From Gracilaria gracilis (taxonomy: Eukaryota > Rhodophyta > Florideophyceae > Gracilariales > Gracilariaceae): a stretch of 64,000 bases of DNA. The notes beneath the pieces are model-generated. The model was not told the origin of the DNA and did not search any database. It worked only from the letters and a program-made list of their open reading frames with translations. Of this stretch, positions 9,490 to 20,968 are shown one piece after another (positions within the stretch are counted from its first letter, which is position 1; each line of letters opens with the position of its first letter). A program made the position numbers and the translations under genes. The stretch lies in assembly GCA_030374805.1 (NCBI GenBank), contig JARGSG010000079.1:124001-188000 (forward strand), in the 5' to 3' direction.

Positions 9490-12400
9490 CTGAAGCATGA
9501 CAACTACAAGGTGAACATCACCCTTTTGTTCAGTAACAACGAATTTGCACAATGGTTATCTGTCATTGACACGGGAGCCGGGCCAAATCTGGTTATCACG
9601 AAGTTACTGCTCTAAAGCTCTTAGATAGGATACGCTCATGCACTTTTTTAGCCCACTATTCGATGCAAATAGCCGCCCTCTTTTCATACGTGGTATTCTC
9701 GACCTAATTGTACACGTTGGGAAGCTAAAATCCAAAGTAAGGTTCATTGCCATCAACCAACTGGCAAAGGACTGTATCCCTGAAACAGCCTTTATTGACA
9801 ACCATGTGAAAGCAATTCTGCCACGTGCGCGGGCAGTTCTTTTCCATCGAGGTCCTCTTGTAGCCCTATTTGAACGTTACCGAGTTCCCACTCTGGATCA
9901 GAAGGAGAACCAATCTGCAACAGTATCCCATAACGTACGACTCGCCAAAGCCGTAAAAATACGTCCAATTTACCAAGTGGTAGTGAAAGTAACATGGGAT
10001 ACACCGCGTTTTCTAACGCTACAAAACCCACAACGTGTATTGGAACGTCATGTGACTATGATGGCAAACGGAATTGTGAACAACGTACCTTCGATATCAT
10101 TTCAGATGTATCTCCAAAATTTCAGTAACCACATGGTTAAACTACCCCACCGTACTGTTACTGGACTCGCCCTACCAGCTCCAGGCCGCAAATTTTCCAT
10201 CAATTCACAAAGACCGAACGAAGACGTCACCGCTAAGGAAGGGGAAACAAAGTGACGGATAAAAGCCAAAAAGAATCGGGTGACGCCGAAAAACTAGCTG
10301 AAGGGAAGAGGTCAACATTGGCCTTGAGGACAAATCTGTTAAGGAACAGCTTCTGGACCTGATGGAGCAGTTCAGTTCCATATGGTCGGTTCGCCTCGCC
10401 GTAATCAAAGCCGCTCAACACCATATCGACCTGGTTCCTGGATTCAGACCGATACAGCAACAACCTTATAGAGCTGGTCACAAGGACCGAGACGTTTTAC
10501 AGACCGAAGTAGAAATGATGCTTCAAGAAGGGGTAATCGAACTGGCACAGGCAGAATGGGCGAGCCAAGTGGTTCTCGCCCAGAAGAGAGGAGATACCAG
10601 TATGTGATTTTGTGTTGACTACAGGAAACTAAATGCCCTACCAGTCCGCAATTCCTATCCCATTCCCAGAATGGATGAATTCACAGACTCACTACGCGAT
10701 TCTAAGTTATTTAATACATTGAAGGCCAACTGTGGGTACTGGAAGTTGGACATACCAGACGAAAACCGCGACACAACAACATTCACATTCCATGCAGGAA
10801 TTTACCGCCTCTGGCGAATGCCATTTTGTTTACGTAATGCGCCAGCCACTTTCCAACGGGCCCTGCACATCATCTTTTGGATGGTCAAATGGTAAGCCGC
10901 CCTAATATACATTGAAGATGTGGTTATCTACTCCCGAACGGTGATAGAACACTTTAGAAACGTGCAGACGGTGCTAAGTCTCCTAGGGGATGCAACAGTA
11001 ACACTGAAACTACGCACGTGCGTCTTATTTGAACCTAAGGTGAAATACTTATGACACATGATTAGCCCAGGGTGCCTCGAGGTAACGAAGGGAAATATCT
11101 GAGCGGCTCCAGAGGCTCGTATTCCCCAAACCCAGACGAATATCAGGTCTTTTATTGGATTATGTGACGTATACCGTCGGTTTATAGAGAGTGTCGACAA
11201 GATAACAGCCCCTCTTAATAGAAAGTTACAGAAGGGGCAGCGAGGCTAGTTCAGGTACCATAATGAGAACGAGATCGCATTAGGAAAAGGTTTTTCCATT
11301 TTTCGAGTGCAAGTTGAGGGTACTTTTCTCGTGATTTACACTCCAACGCCACTCAATCTATACTCAATCCATGCTCCAATGTGAAACCATTGCAGGAACA
11401 GATCAATTTTTCTAATATTTTACTTCATTATTTGAGTGCGCTAGGAATGCGTTTTGAATTCGCGTCAGGTGTAACACGAACAATTTGGGCGTGGAGGGAA
11501 TACAATGTGTATCCCTGGCACTCCGTACGCATTAAATTGTAGCAGACATCTTCCGAATGGACACCACGAAATCAGACTGCAAACGAATATTATGCACGCT
11601 CCGTATGAAGTCTGTTTTGCATCTATATAATATCCATGAGTGCCATTCAGCCCCAAATTGCACTTCTCTTTTTCCAAAAAGTTTTTGTAGGGTCGAAGCC
11701 TTCCAGAAGTGGAAGCTGCACTTCTCTCACCACCAGTACTGGCATTAACAAAACCTGGTCTCTCCTATACTCTCGATACCGACGCCTCAGCCCAAATTGA
11801 TTGTTGTTCAATGTAGGAACCAGAGTACGGGACGAAGGCACCAATTGGCTACTGGAGTAGAGCTCTTACCAAGAAAGGGCAAAACTACATCATTAGGGAG
11901 AAATAATTCCTAGCGGTGGCATGAAGTATGCTTATGCTTTGACCTTACCTATATGAAGCGAAGTTTTCCTTACGGACTGATCACGATGCCTTGAGGTGAA
12001 TTCTGGGCCAAGCGGACGCTTCTGGACGACTAGCCAGATGGATGTTACGCCTACTAGAACTTTAATATGACTTACAATACTGCCCAGTGGTAGAACACCT
12101 AGTAGATGACGCTCTTTCGCGCCTCAACACCGAGGGGTTAAAAGACCCACCGCTAGAAGATGACATCCCGTGCTTCACCGTTCAACTCAACCAACGAGAT
12201 ATCGAACCTCAAGAAGCTCTGACAGGTTCCATCATGGACGGAGAACAATGATTCGCCGAGGAACGGAAAAGTGAATCCCAAACGAAAGGGTGCGTACCCG
12301 CCGTTGAAGAAGAATATTCACCACTGACCAAAGACTAATTTCTCAGAGAGCAAGCCACTGATCGGTGATCCAACTCATTAGACGAAACTGTAGGTTTGAA

Positions 12401-13877
12401 GCAATCACAATTTGATGTAGACCATGCAGAATATCTGGTAAGGCGCTCGCCGTTAGAAGGAATGTTCCAAAAGGTGGTCCCGGAATCCCCCCGGCAACGA
12501 GTACTCCAATTGGGCCATATGCCTTGCCTTGCAGGTCATCCGGGAGGCACTAGGATGTAATGCATCCTAAGAAGAGGGTTTTACTGGCCGTTGATGGCTC
12601 AAGATGTCTATACCTATGTAGTTAGGTGTAATTTTTGTGTCAAAACTCGAGATTGTCTGAGGAAACACCGCAAATATCTGAAGTTGTTCCCAGGCACGGG
12701 CTGACTGGAATTGGTACTATCGAACTTCTTGGACTACTACTGGAAACGCCGAAGGGGTCCAAGTACGTCATAGTCAGCCCCGACCAGTTCACTAAGCTCA
12801 CAAGAGCTATTCCTCTAAAGAGTATGAACTCTACGGTTCTGGGACAAACCTTTTTGAATCACTGAAGGTATCCATATGGCGCGCTGATGTATCTACTCAC
12901 GGACAATGAACCTCATCTGCCCTCAAAGTTCTTTGAGTCGGTTTGTACCATGATCGGTCTGAAACACTACTTTTCAACCGCATACTACGCATAAACCAAC
13001 TCGCAAGTGAAACGCTACAACGAAGCCCTGGTGGTGTGTCTCCGAAAATACCTAGAGGAACACCAAACCAGCTGGGTAGACTTCGTTCAACCGCTCACGT
13101 ACGCGTACAATCTTAAGATACATCGCTAGACGGGAACGACTCCTTTTGACTTGGTTCTGTCACGGCACCGGCCTTGAATTGTTCTTCAAAAAGAATACCA
13201 TATCAAGACTCCGACGGTCCTCAAAGGTAGCAACTGGGAGGCTCACGGAATCCTGATAACGATATAAACGTCTATATGACCAGAGGGTAGAAAAATGTCA
13301 TCACGGTCTCACCGGGGGACTTCGTCTATGTAGATATTCTGCCAAATGGTGCACGCCCGACACCGGCCGATGAAAGAAAAAACCAATTCGTGGATGAAAA
13401 AATATGATGGAAGTTACTCCCCAAGGCTACAGGACCATTCGAGGTACTTCGAAGCGACGATCACACGGTAACTATCCTCAAAAAAGGTTTAGAGAACACC
13501 GTATCGGTTGACCACATCACCAAAGACCCAAACGAAGATAGCAATCGACACACCTACCTGAAGGTTAACAGTAGTTACCTCCTGCACCAAAGGGAGAGAA
13601 AGTGGTCAGTGCTGATCCATTAAGACCGACAGCAACTATACCAGATTCACAACCACATAAAACCGCTACCACATGGAAAGAAATTATTGAAGTAATCGTT
13701 GAACGCGAACCTACCACAGAAGGAATTCGTTACCGCGTTCGGTGGCACGAATTGACAGCCTTTTATGATACGATGGAACCTCCTGCCCATACCCCCAACA
13801 ACTTCCTTATCCATTACTGGAGAAAACGAAAACAACAACAACCACCTGGATCTTTAAATGCCCCTGAGGGACAGTGA
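9490..13877 (+). pseudogene. Pol pseudogene of element 2, with chromodomain
   Basis: Protease: VIDTGAGPN at 9562-9588, an intact D-T-G. RT: 10360-11220, with YRKLNALPVRNSYPIPRMDE, MPF.LRNAPATFQRA, and YIEDVV at the YxDD site (10907-10924), so the first catalytic Asp is lost. RNase H: DTDASA near 11780, continuing to about 12140. Integrase: a decayed HHCC region (GHPGG ... CNFCVK) near 12530-12650 and core remnants to about 13500. The last ORF 13602-13877 ends in a chromodomain (TWKEIIEVIVEREP ... YRVRWHELTAFYDTMEP). Stops occur throughout, and a ~400-bp repeat has landed inside RNase H. Confidence 0.9.
11285..11690 (+). repeat. ~400-bp interspersed repeat, copy 1
   Basis: Collinear with the reverse complement of about 16705-17105. 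Shared blocks: GTGCAAGTTGA, GAATTCGCGTCAGG / GATTTCGCGTCAGG, CAATGTGTATCCCTGGCACT, and ATCCATGAGTGCCATTCAGCC. It interrupts RNase H of element 2 between a NENEIAL-type string and the EAALLSPPVLALTKPG string. No terminal inverted repeat or TG...CA ends could be fixed, so its class is open (SINE, solo LTR or MITE). Borders are good to about 15 bp. Confidence 0.75.
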
Positions 13878-13999
13878 CGATAGAAGGGGGGACACTGTGG
13901 GTACGGTAGAGGTTTTGTTTTCGCGGGCGTATCGCAACTAAAAAGCAGAATAAGATAAAGTAGAAAAGAAAAAAAGACGCACAATGATCAATGTTTACC

Positions 14000-16235
14000 G
14001 ACAAAGGTTAGCGCAAAGAGTGCACTAGATCACGAAGACTACTTTTTGCTATGATGGGAACCGCCTCGGCAACTACCGGATCCCCCGTACACCCCCGGTC
14101 ACGAGCCCCGACCAAAAACTTGGTCGTGACCGCTCCCACCAAAGCCATCACCTGCCCGTCTCCAGCCAGCGGCAGCTGAGCCAAGGGATGGCCCGGCACT
14201 ACCGTGAGCGGCAGGCAGCGTGCCAGAGGGCGGATTGCATGTGTAAGTCGTTTTCACCATAGGAGTGACACCGGACGGAGCAACAGCACCCGATGCGGAA
14301 AAACCAAAAGAAGTAGGCACCGAAGGAAGGTAATTATAATAGATCCAGCGACACTGAGCCCATGGAGGAACCCAGGCTACTTCAGAAGAACCGAGGGGGC
14401 CCAATGGCACGGATCCTGCCGGTGCAGTCCTGATTAATAGGGGTATCTCCTCCTGACCTCCAGGGTAGTTACCAGGGTACTGATACGTTGGATTGACACC
14501 AACCAAAGAACAGAACTCTGGATAGCCTGAGGGCTCGGAGCAAGAGAGACACTACTTTGGTCCACCATTTGGGATAAAGAACCAACCTGGTTGGAGATCG
14601 ATAGATACATACTCTGTTGAAACTGATCGCGAGACCTGCGCTGTGCACCCGTCTCGTTAGAATTTTGAACCAGAGTGGGCAAGTAACTCGTGAGCGTTTC
14701 AATGGCCTGGAAAGAAGAATACGGAGCAGAACGGCGTAGATTCTGCGGACACGCCTTTTTAAGGCTCTGCAACGCCTTCTCAATAGCTTTTAGGTGTTCA
14801 CCATTAAGGGGTACCATGGGGGAAGGTACAAGCACTGACCAGAACAAACCAGCGAAAGTACTACCAATTATTGTCGAGAACGTCATGGTTAACAAGTGAG
14901 GGAACTGCATGGGGAGCGCTTGAAGCCACTGAGACACCCGAAAGAATTGCAGGGGACTCGATGACCGATTGAGGTCGCACCATAACAGGTTCTTCACCAT
15001 TCGCGTCAGGGGCGGCATCATCAGCCACGTGCTTCACCAAAATGTGCTTTCACTCCTCTAACACCCGGAGCCCTTGCGAGTTCAAAACCTCCAAGCCTCT
15101 TCGGACCTCCAAGTATGGTTTAAAGCAGCATCCAATAGGGTGTTGAGCTCATCGAACGTATACGAAGTTTTATGAACCAAGTAAGAAACGGTCAGCTCAA
15201 CGCGCATGAAGCTAACAAGATGCTTTGGGAAACGGGACACATGGCCAACTGGAGTTCATGCATGCCTCGAGAAGGTGGAATCGGACGACCGAGTGGCCCC
15301 AGTAATCCCTTTGTGGGAAGTATGTAACGCTAGCAGAACAGGCATAGCGGTGAACTCGACGAAAGCGAAAGACCAGACGGTGGAAGTGAAGTTCGGGTTC
15401 TTGGATATCGCACTACCAAAGTGGGCTAAGACGTGAGGCGTCGGGGCATCGAGGTACTGACAGACTTCATACTGTTCCCATCATTGAGGACGCTGAACAT
15501 AAATCTCCCGACGGACTTTCAGATTTTGTGAAAAGAGATCCACAGAGTTGTATGTACACATAGTGAGTACGTTCAGCCATCGTTGACGCAGCCTGATTTT
15601 TTGTAATCTGGTCTTATGAACACCTCCTGCGGTCCATGAACCAAAATGGAATGAAGAGGACGGTCAAAGCTAACCAAGAGGGGTGTAGATTTTAGGATCT
15701 GAGGACGAGGACCAAGCTGATGAAGACAATGTACCAAATGGCGGAAACGGAAATTTTCTGGCGGACCACGGAGGTAAGACAAATTGGACAGAATCATCGG
15801 AGAAATCACCATAACGAACGGGGTGTGACGTTGCTTCGCGGCAAGTGCTTCATATTTGTTCTGCGGTTCGTTGCGCGACCCAGAGGGTGCAGTCGGGCGA
15901 TGAGAGGGGATGCGGTTGAGGTGTTTTCAGTCCCAATGTTTTAAAAAAAGATAATCTGAGACCACCGGTCGGCGGAACACGTGGAAGATCTGATAGAAAT
16001 TTGCCGGAATGGCCCAACTCTCATGGGACTGGGAGATGCGAGTGCTGTCCCAACCGAGCGGTCCTCCATACTGGCCTTCAGGTTTGAAGAAATCATGATA
16101 AGCTAACGGTGGATTAGGACCAGCGCGAGGTGCACCAAACGGAGAACTGGAAACACCGGCCGGAGCGGTGTGAGAGGTGGCCTGAGGTTCAGGATCTGGA
16201 CAGGGGTTGTATGTCATAACGGTTGTAGGATCCAC
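14000..16235 (-). pseudogene. Antisense gene remnant of element 2
   Basis: The ~3.8 kb between the chromodomain and the 3' LTR codes on the minus strand, opposite to pol. Readable pieces in order: 16235-15927 (starts MDPTTVMTYNPCPDPEPQ, later NFYQIFHVFRRPVVSDYLF), 15812-15573 (NLSYLRGPPENFRFRHLVH), about 15440-15130 (MRVELTVSYLV ... FDELNTLLDAAL), 15021-14434 (acidic VADDAAPDANGEEP in one frame, helical LKAIEKALQSLKKA in another) and 14506-14060 (Gly/Pro/Ser-rich). The order is a Pro-rich N-terminus, a structured middle and an acidic/Ala/Gly-rich C-terminus. That parallels the antisense ORF of element 1 (38640-40473), with weak local matches such as QI.VF...SDY / QISVFHDELISQY. Function unknown. 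Confidence 0.5.
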
Positions 16236-16704
16236 TGTCAGGTCAATGGAGAGTTTCTCCGACCGAAACCGCGTCCACTGCTTTCGCGAGCATTAGAGGC
16301 TCCGGCGCGGGTGACTCTCGACTGGGAACGGGTGACGCGCTTAACGATACCACCAAATGGTACCACCCGAGGATGGCGATTCATAAACGAAGATGCAGCC
16401 AGTGACACCGACGGGTCACCTATGAACGAAACCTTCGTATCCACTATGTTCCCAAAAGACCGATACCATCGAAGTCAATGAAGTCATCACCACGGATGAC
16501 CTCTTTTATACTGTTGTCAAAATTGGAAAAACATTCGTCAACGGGACTATCAATCGGACCGAGAAACGCATCCACCTATTGGAACGGAGATACGCGAAGC
16601 AGACGGGTGCGACCAGATGGAAAACCGGACAGAAGAGTGACGGCGGGTGTGACGGTCGGAACATGAAAAGAAGACCGGTTGGCAGGAGTCCCAGAAACCC
16701 CTGC

Positions 16705-17105
16705 AAGATATATTTGGAAAAAGAGGAGTGCGATTTGAGGCTGAATGGCACTCATGGATGATATACAGATACAAAACGGGCTTTATACGGAGCCCGCGCA
16801 TTATGAGTTTGCAGTCTAGTTTCGTGATGTCCATTTGGAAGACGCTTGCTACCCTGATGGAATGCATACGAAGTGCCAGGGATACACATTGCATTCCCTC
16901 CGTGCCCACATTGTGCGATTGCAACCTGACGCGAAATCAGAATGCACTCCGCGCGCACTCACAATAATGAAATAAGCAATTAAAAAATTGACCTGTTCCT
17001 GCAAGTGTTTCACATTTAAGCATGAACTGAGTATACATTGGGTGGCGTCGGAGTTTAAATAACGCGAAAGTACCTTCAACTTGCACTACTAAAATTGAAA
17101 AAATT
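16705..17105 (-). repeat. ~400-bp interspersed repeat, copy 2
   Basis: The second copy of the repeat at 11285-11690, in inverted orientation, inserted in the antisense segment of element 2. Both copies share the same extent (from the Gln-poor TTTTTC.ATTTT end to CTCTTTTTCCAAA). Confidence 0.75.
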
Positions 17106-17163
17106 CTTCTAGGGAGCGCTGGCACACGGCACGGAACGAGAGGGTGAGAACGCCAGTGACGCT

Positions 17164-17595
17164 CTAGAATCGACGCGAGCAACCGACCGGAAAAAAAGCG
17201 CGCTTTATTCGGCCCGTTGAAACCACTTGGAGCAGTTGAAGACGGAAGTGACCGCATAAGAAACACGCGAGGACGAAAGCGCCACGGAGAGGATTCAACA
17301 ACTTGAGATCGGCAGGGGTACGGCGCGGAGAACCAATGAGGCAACCAATCCGGAATGAGGCAGAGGCAAGGGAACAACAGAGGGGCTGCCACAGGTACGC
17401 CATCAATCGGTTCGTGAGGCACCCAGCGGCACGGAATACCTTGACCGAAAGTGTGAACTTGCGACACTGGAGCACCCAGACGACACGGAGGGATCTGAAG
17501 GAAAAGTGAACACGCAGCGTTACTTCATCGCCCAGAGGTGCTTCAACAAAACCAGTTGGTGAGATACGAAACAGATAGGAGATCACCGACGTCAC
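17164..17595 (-). other. Open minus frame upstream of antisense remnant
   Basis: 143 codons open on the minus strand between the 3' LTR and the repeat copy. It lies where the 5' leader or N-terminus of the antisense gene would be. No motif is seen, and it is rich in Leu, Phe and Arg. It may be chance. Confidence 0.25.
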
Positions 17596-17690
17596 TCTTT
17601 CCCAAATGCGAAAGTAATATCAATACCAGCGGTTGCGTATTGGCAAGCGGGAAAGCCACTCGCTTGGTAGACCGGTGGTCGTGCCTGATG

Positions 17691-17704
17691 GTAGAAGAAG
17701 GGTC
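17691..17704 (+). promoter_or_regulatory. Polypurine tract of element 2
   Basis: GTAGAAGAAGGGTC directly precedes the TGTGGTAC start of the 3' LTR, the position of the plus-strand primer for reverse transcription. Confidence 0.7.
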
Positions 17705-18200
17705 TGTGGTACAGTGAGTGAAGCTGTCACGTAGGTGTCTAACTGGCCCCTAAATAGGTGAATAGGCCAATAGGGTAGGGACTACAGTCGCTAATAGGAT
17801 AGATATTTTTCGAGGTGGACTTAGCAGATAGCACCTCAACATGAGTGCCTTGCCAAAGGTCAAGCCCCACTCACCCTTAAAGTACCCTTGGCGCTCCCTC
17901 TCCAACTACAAGGTAAAAGACAAGCAACTTCTGGTTAGGTCTACGACCACTTGGTTTCCACAGTAAACCTCGTTGTTTAACTAGAACTATTCAGGCTTTA
18001 ATAACACGCTGCGTGCCGTACACCAGAACTACCTAACGGCTACGGTCCAGCCAGCTGCTATCTCGCGCCTCCAGTGTTTGTTGCTGTCACACCCGCTTTG
18101 GTATCCCCTATCACGCCTTTAGTTTAGCCCTCATGCGATCCATCGCCACCCGTCCACACGGACTATTTAATTGGTTTGTGGCATCAACCGTTGTACCACA
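17705..18200 (+). repeat. 3' LTR of element 2
   Basis: 496 bp, starting TGTGGTAC and ending GTACCACA: perfect 8-bp terminal inverted repeats of TG...CA type. The second half matches the truncated 5' LTR. The following bases CGTCT could be the target duplication but have no partner to compare. Confidence 0.85.
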
Positions 18201-18504
18201 CGTCTGCGCAACCTGAATAATCTGGATGCTTTGTTTCGATGCTAACTAAACCAGACGGCAAATACCAGCATAAAGTTCTTTTTACGCCGCAGAAACCGCA
18301 AGAGCTTCTGCATTTTTCTGCTTTTCTTTTCATGCCTTCATGCTTTGCTTCAAAGCCGTACGCACAGTGTCAGATGTTATATGGGCCCCGGCAAGTTACC
18401 CCTTATACACCCTTCCTCTTAAACCAAGGTATCCCAAAGAATCGTAAGTTTGCGTTTCTCCAACACTTTCAAAAGATTCTGCAATGAGACCGTACTACTC
18501 GGTT

Positions 18505-19692
18505 TTAATTTGATTGCAACAGACACTTTTCTAGCGGGGCAATGTTGGGTCTGAGCAACTCAATATCCCATATTCCGGTTTCATAAAATTCTGAACGTGT
18601 TTTTGGTGCTGTTTGAGAGCTGTAGTAAGCGTTCAATATACACTGCGCCACATCTAAAGCGTTCATTTTGGTCTTCTGTGTGGAGACCTTATGAAGTTCA
18701 CTCTGCAGAAAAGACTTGTACAAAGAGAATACGCCGACATCCAGTGACTGGGTCTTGTGAGATGTGTGCAAATAGAGCGCAATAAATATTATATTGTTTT
18801 CCCTTAGCAGCCGAGGAGTCCTGTACTGTACGTGGAAACCATAATCATCAAGTAAAAGCAATAGGCGGTTACATGTCCGACGTAAGTTGCTTGTCTCTTC
18901 CACAAAATGTTTTGCCCTCTCAAACACGACATCTGAATCAGCTCCAGGTGGGTTCCGCTGAAACAAAAAGGACGGCGGAAGAACGGAGTGCTGAGTTCGA
19001 GTCTGACCACGCACCTTTCGATGATGCGCGAAAGTTCCTGGGAACAAGATTGCTGGTTCATATGCCACACAGGCGGCAGAAACGACCGAAATCACCGTAA
19101 CTCTGTCAAGATTTTCATTTGTTATCCAAGTTTTCTGGAACAACCAAGCCCCGGTCGCACCGATGCCCTTACGAAGAGACCTCTCTTTTATCTGACCGAA
19201 AGAAGAACCCGACTGGTCAGTGTTGAGTATGAATCGCAGGTCTTTTATGTTATACATTTCAATTGCGGCATTCACACGAGCTGTATGATAAATTAGGTTC
19301 TCTGGAGAGACAGACCTAACCCGGTTGTCTTCCATACACTCTACATGTTGGAAATTCAATCCGTTCCGTTTCAAAAAAGAAGTCATCCTGTTATTTGAAG
19401 GGCGGGTGCCACGAAATTCTATTTTTCCTTTTCGGGTCTCTGGTAAAAGAGAAACGTACTCTTTGATAAGGTCTGGAATGCCTTCACGGTTTAACGGAGT
19501 GTTGTTGTCAGCAAAGAAAAGAACTGATGCTACAATAAATTTTTCTTCTGTCTCCGGTAATGTATGTGGCCTGACTTTCCAACGTAGTGGAAAATGTATA
19601 TCTTTGCATATGAAGTGCTTTGAGTCTGTGTACGTTTGTTCCCAGGATTCGTAAGCTTGTCGGAGGGCACCTACTCTTACAGCGTGTTTCAT
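18505..19692 (-). CDS. pogo/Tigger-type transposase (DDE superfamily)
   Basis: 395 codons, uninterrupted. The RNase H-fold catalytic triad of the pogo/CENP-B-like DDE family is visible: D159 in FILNTDQSGSS, D282 in LLLLDDYGFHV, and D318 in SHKTQSLDVGVFSLYK (36-residue second spacing, DD35D type). The protein aligns with the pseudogene split by element 1 (29827-30063 plus 41303-42417), which retains an N-terminal pipsqueak-like helix-turn-helix. Here that part is missing, because an in-frame TAA lies three codons before the ATG. It is probably N-terminally truncated and unable to bind DNA. No terminal inverted repeats were found, so the element borders are unknown. Confidence 0.85.
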   Translation of the reverse strand: MKHAVRVGALRQAYESWEQTYTDSKHFICKDIHFPLRWKVRPHTLPETEEKFIVASVLFFADNNTPLNREGIPDLIKEYVSLLPETRKGKIEFRGTRPSNNRMTSFLKRNGLNFQHVECMEDNRVRSVSPENLIYHTARVNAAIEMYNIKDLRFILNTDQSGSSFGQIKERSLRKGIGATGAWLFQKTWITNENLDRVTVISVVSAACVAYEPAILFPGTFAHHRKVRGQTRTQHSVLPPSFLFQRNPPGADSDVVFERAKHFVEETSNLRRTCNRLLLLLDDYGFHVQYRTPRLLRENNIIFIALYLHTSHKTQSLDVGVFSLYKSFLQSELHKVSTQKTKMNALDVAQCILNAYYSSQTAPKTRSEFYETGIWDIELLRPNIAPLEKCLLQSN

Positions 19693-20570
19693 GGACAGCG
19701 CTTACCAAGATGCTTGGCTCTAGAGTCGTTCAAAGACGGCTGGTTGCCATATTGCGTATGCGGGCGCCATGTTTTGATGTCGGAATGAGTTCCATTCGTT
19801 TGGTCGGGCCAGCGCATAAGAAGTAGGAGATTATGCGCATGGTTTGAAAGTAAAAGGCGGGTGCTTTTCAAATCTGTACTTATATGAAAGTTTACTGGCA
19901 TGGTTCGTTGTCAAGTAGGCATACAATGTTCAACTTTGCTGTCATTTTCCGAGTTGAGGCGGAAATCATAGAAAAAAAGGCAAAAACCGCATTGTCGATT
20001 TTAGGTCTTTTGACGATTTAAGGGTCGAACGGACACCGAAGCTACTCACATTAATTTTGTATTTGTGTCTCGGAGGAGGAACAAGAAATAATTTGGGCCA
20101 CACTGTTTGTGAACCCACTTTACAGTATTTGCAAACCCACACTTTATCGAACTGGACAGAGTGTGATAACTTGGCAGTCCATAGTTATCACACTGCGGTC
20201 CTGGAATCTGGGTGACTTAAATACTTTTTTCTAAATGAAACGATCGTTTATTGTCCGTAGGGTTGCGAATATTGTATCCGCGGGCCTCCAAAGCCGAATG
20301 TGGCCTTGAACCGTTGTTTCTTTTTTCATTATCTAAGTTGAACTTTCAGCCCAGGTTCGAACCTAGATCCCGCTTCTCTCACGTCGCTTCACGGCGTCAT
20401 GACTAGTTAAAGCGACAAAACGAAGGAAATCCGGTACTTCATGCGCCGTGGCGACCTACCACCTGCCCACTCCATCACTGCCTCCCACCCACTCACCCCC
20501 AAGCGGTGACCACGGCGAAATTTGTACCCGAAAGAGAGGTACCACGTCAAAGAAGGGTGGGAGGGTGGGA
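19693..20570. other. No gene seen; one perfect 11-bp hairpin
   Basis: Short chance ORFs only. A perfect inverted repeat GTGTGATAACT / AGTTATCACAC (20161-20171 and 20183-20193, 11-bp loop) stands out. It could be part of the end of the adjacent pogo element or a protein-binding palindrome. No evidence decides. Confidence 0.4.
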
Positions 20571-20881
20571 AAAAGAGAGACACAAAAGACGATCAACAGC
20601 GCTGATCTCCGCTTGTAGCAAACCGTTCTACAATACACAGCCGCTGCTGTACACCAGAGGCGCTTACTGCCGACACCAGCCTGACACGTTGTTCAGGCTC
20701 CTTCTTTACGCTTTGAATAAAGTCGTCATCATCATCTCCCTATAGTCGACGCCGCATATATGCGCTACAGCCTATAGTTACTAATTGAATGCGTATGCGG
20801 CGAGTTTTGCGCCTGTCGCGGCGGCCTCTGCTATCTATATGCCAGCGTTTTATGCGCATAAAGCCTCTACAGGGCACGAAA
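20571..20881 (-). repeat. 3' terminal repeat of DIRS-like element (two blocks)
   Basis: Block A (20571-20610, GATCAACAGCGCTGAT) and block B (20741-20881, CGCATATATGCGC, CTAATTGAATGCGTA, ATGCGCATAAAGCCTCTAC) are separated by about 130 bp of unrelated DNA. The same blocks are contiguous at 28600-28781. Block B contains two small palindromes (GCATATATGC, TTTATGCGCATAAA). Confidence 0.8.
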
Positions 20882-20968
20882 CGCCCAAGTTCTAGGCCAC
20901 ATCGTCGCCAGACGGAGACGTAGCCGTGGCTGTGTCTCTGGAAACGTTGCACTCTAAGGCACCGAAAA

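Larger units (their letters stand above)
6253..18200 (+). mobile_element. Element 2: decayed Ty3/gypsy chromovirus
   Basis: Bounded by related LTRs at 6253-6567 and 17705-18200. In order on the plus strand: primer site, Gag remnant, protease, RT, RNase H, integrase, chromodomain. A ~3.8-kb post-pol segment follows, whose coding is on the minus strand. The domain order and the C-terminal chromodomain place it among chromoviruses. Every ORF carries many stops and frameshifts, so it is long dead. Later insertions inside it are a foldback MITE (7005-7324) and two copies of a ~400-bp repeat (about 11285-11690 and 16705-17105, opposite orientations). Gag, RT and layout resemble element 1 (30064-41297). 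Confidence 0.9.

Noticed and set aside
13875-13910. A purine run followed by TG after the chromodomain of element 2, like a polypurine tract and LTR start
   Set aside because: The true 3' LTR with TGTGGTAC/GTACCACA ends lies at 17705. The run may at most be an internal tract.
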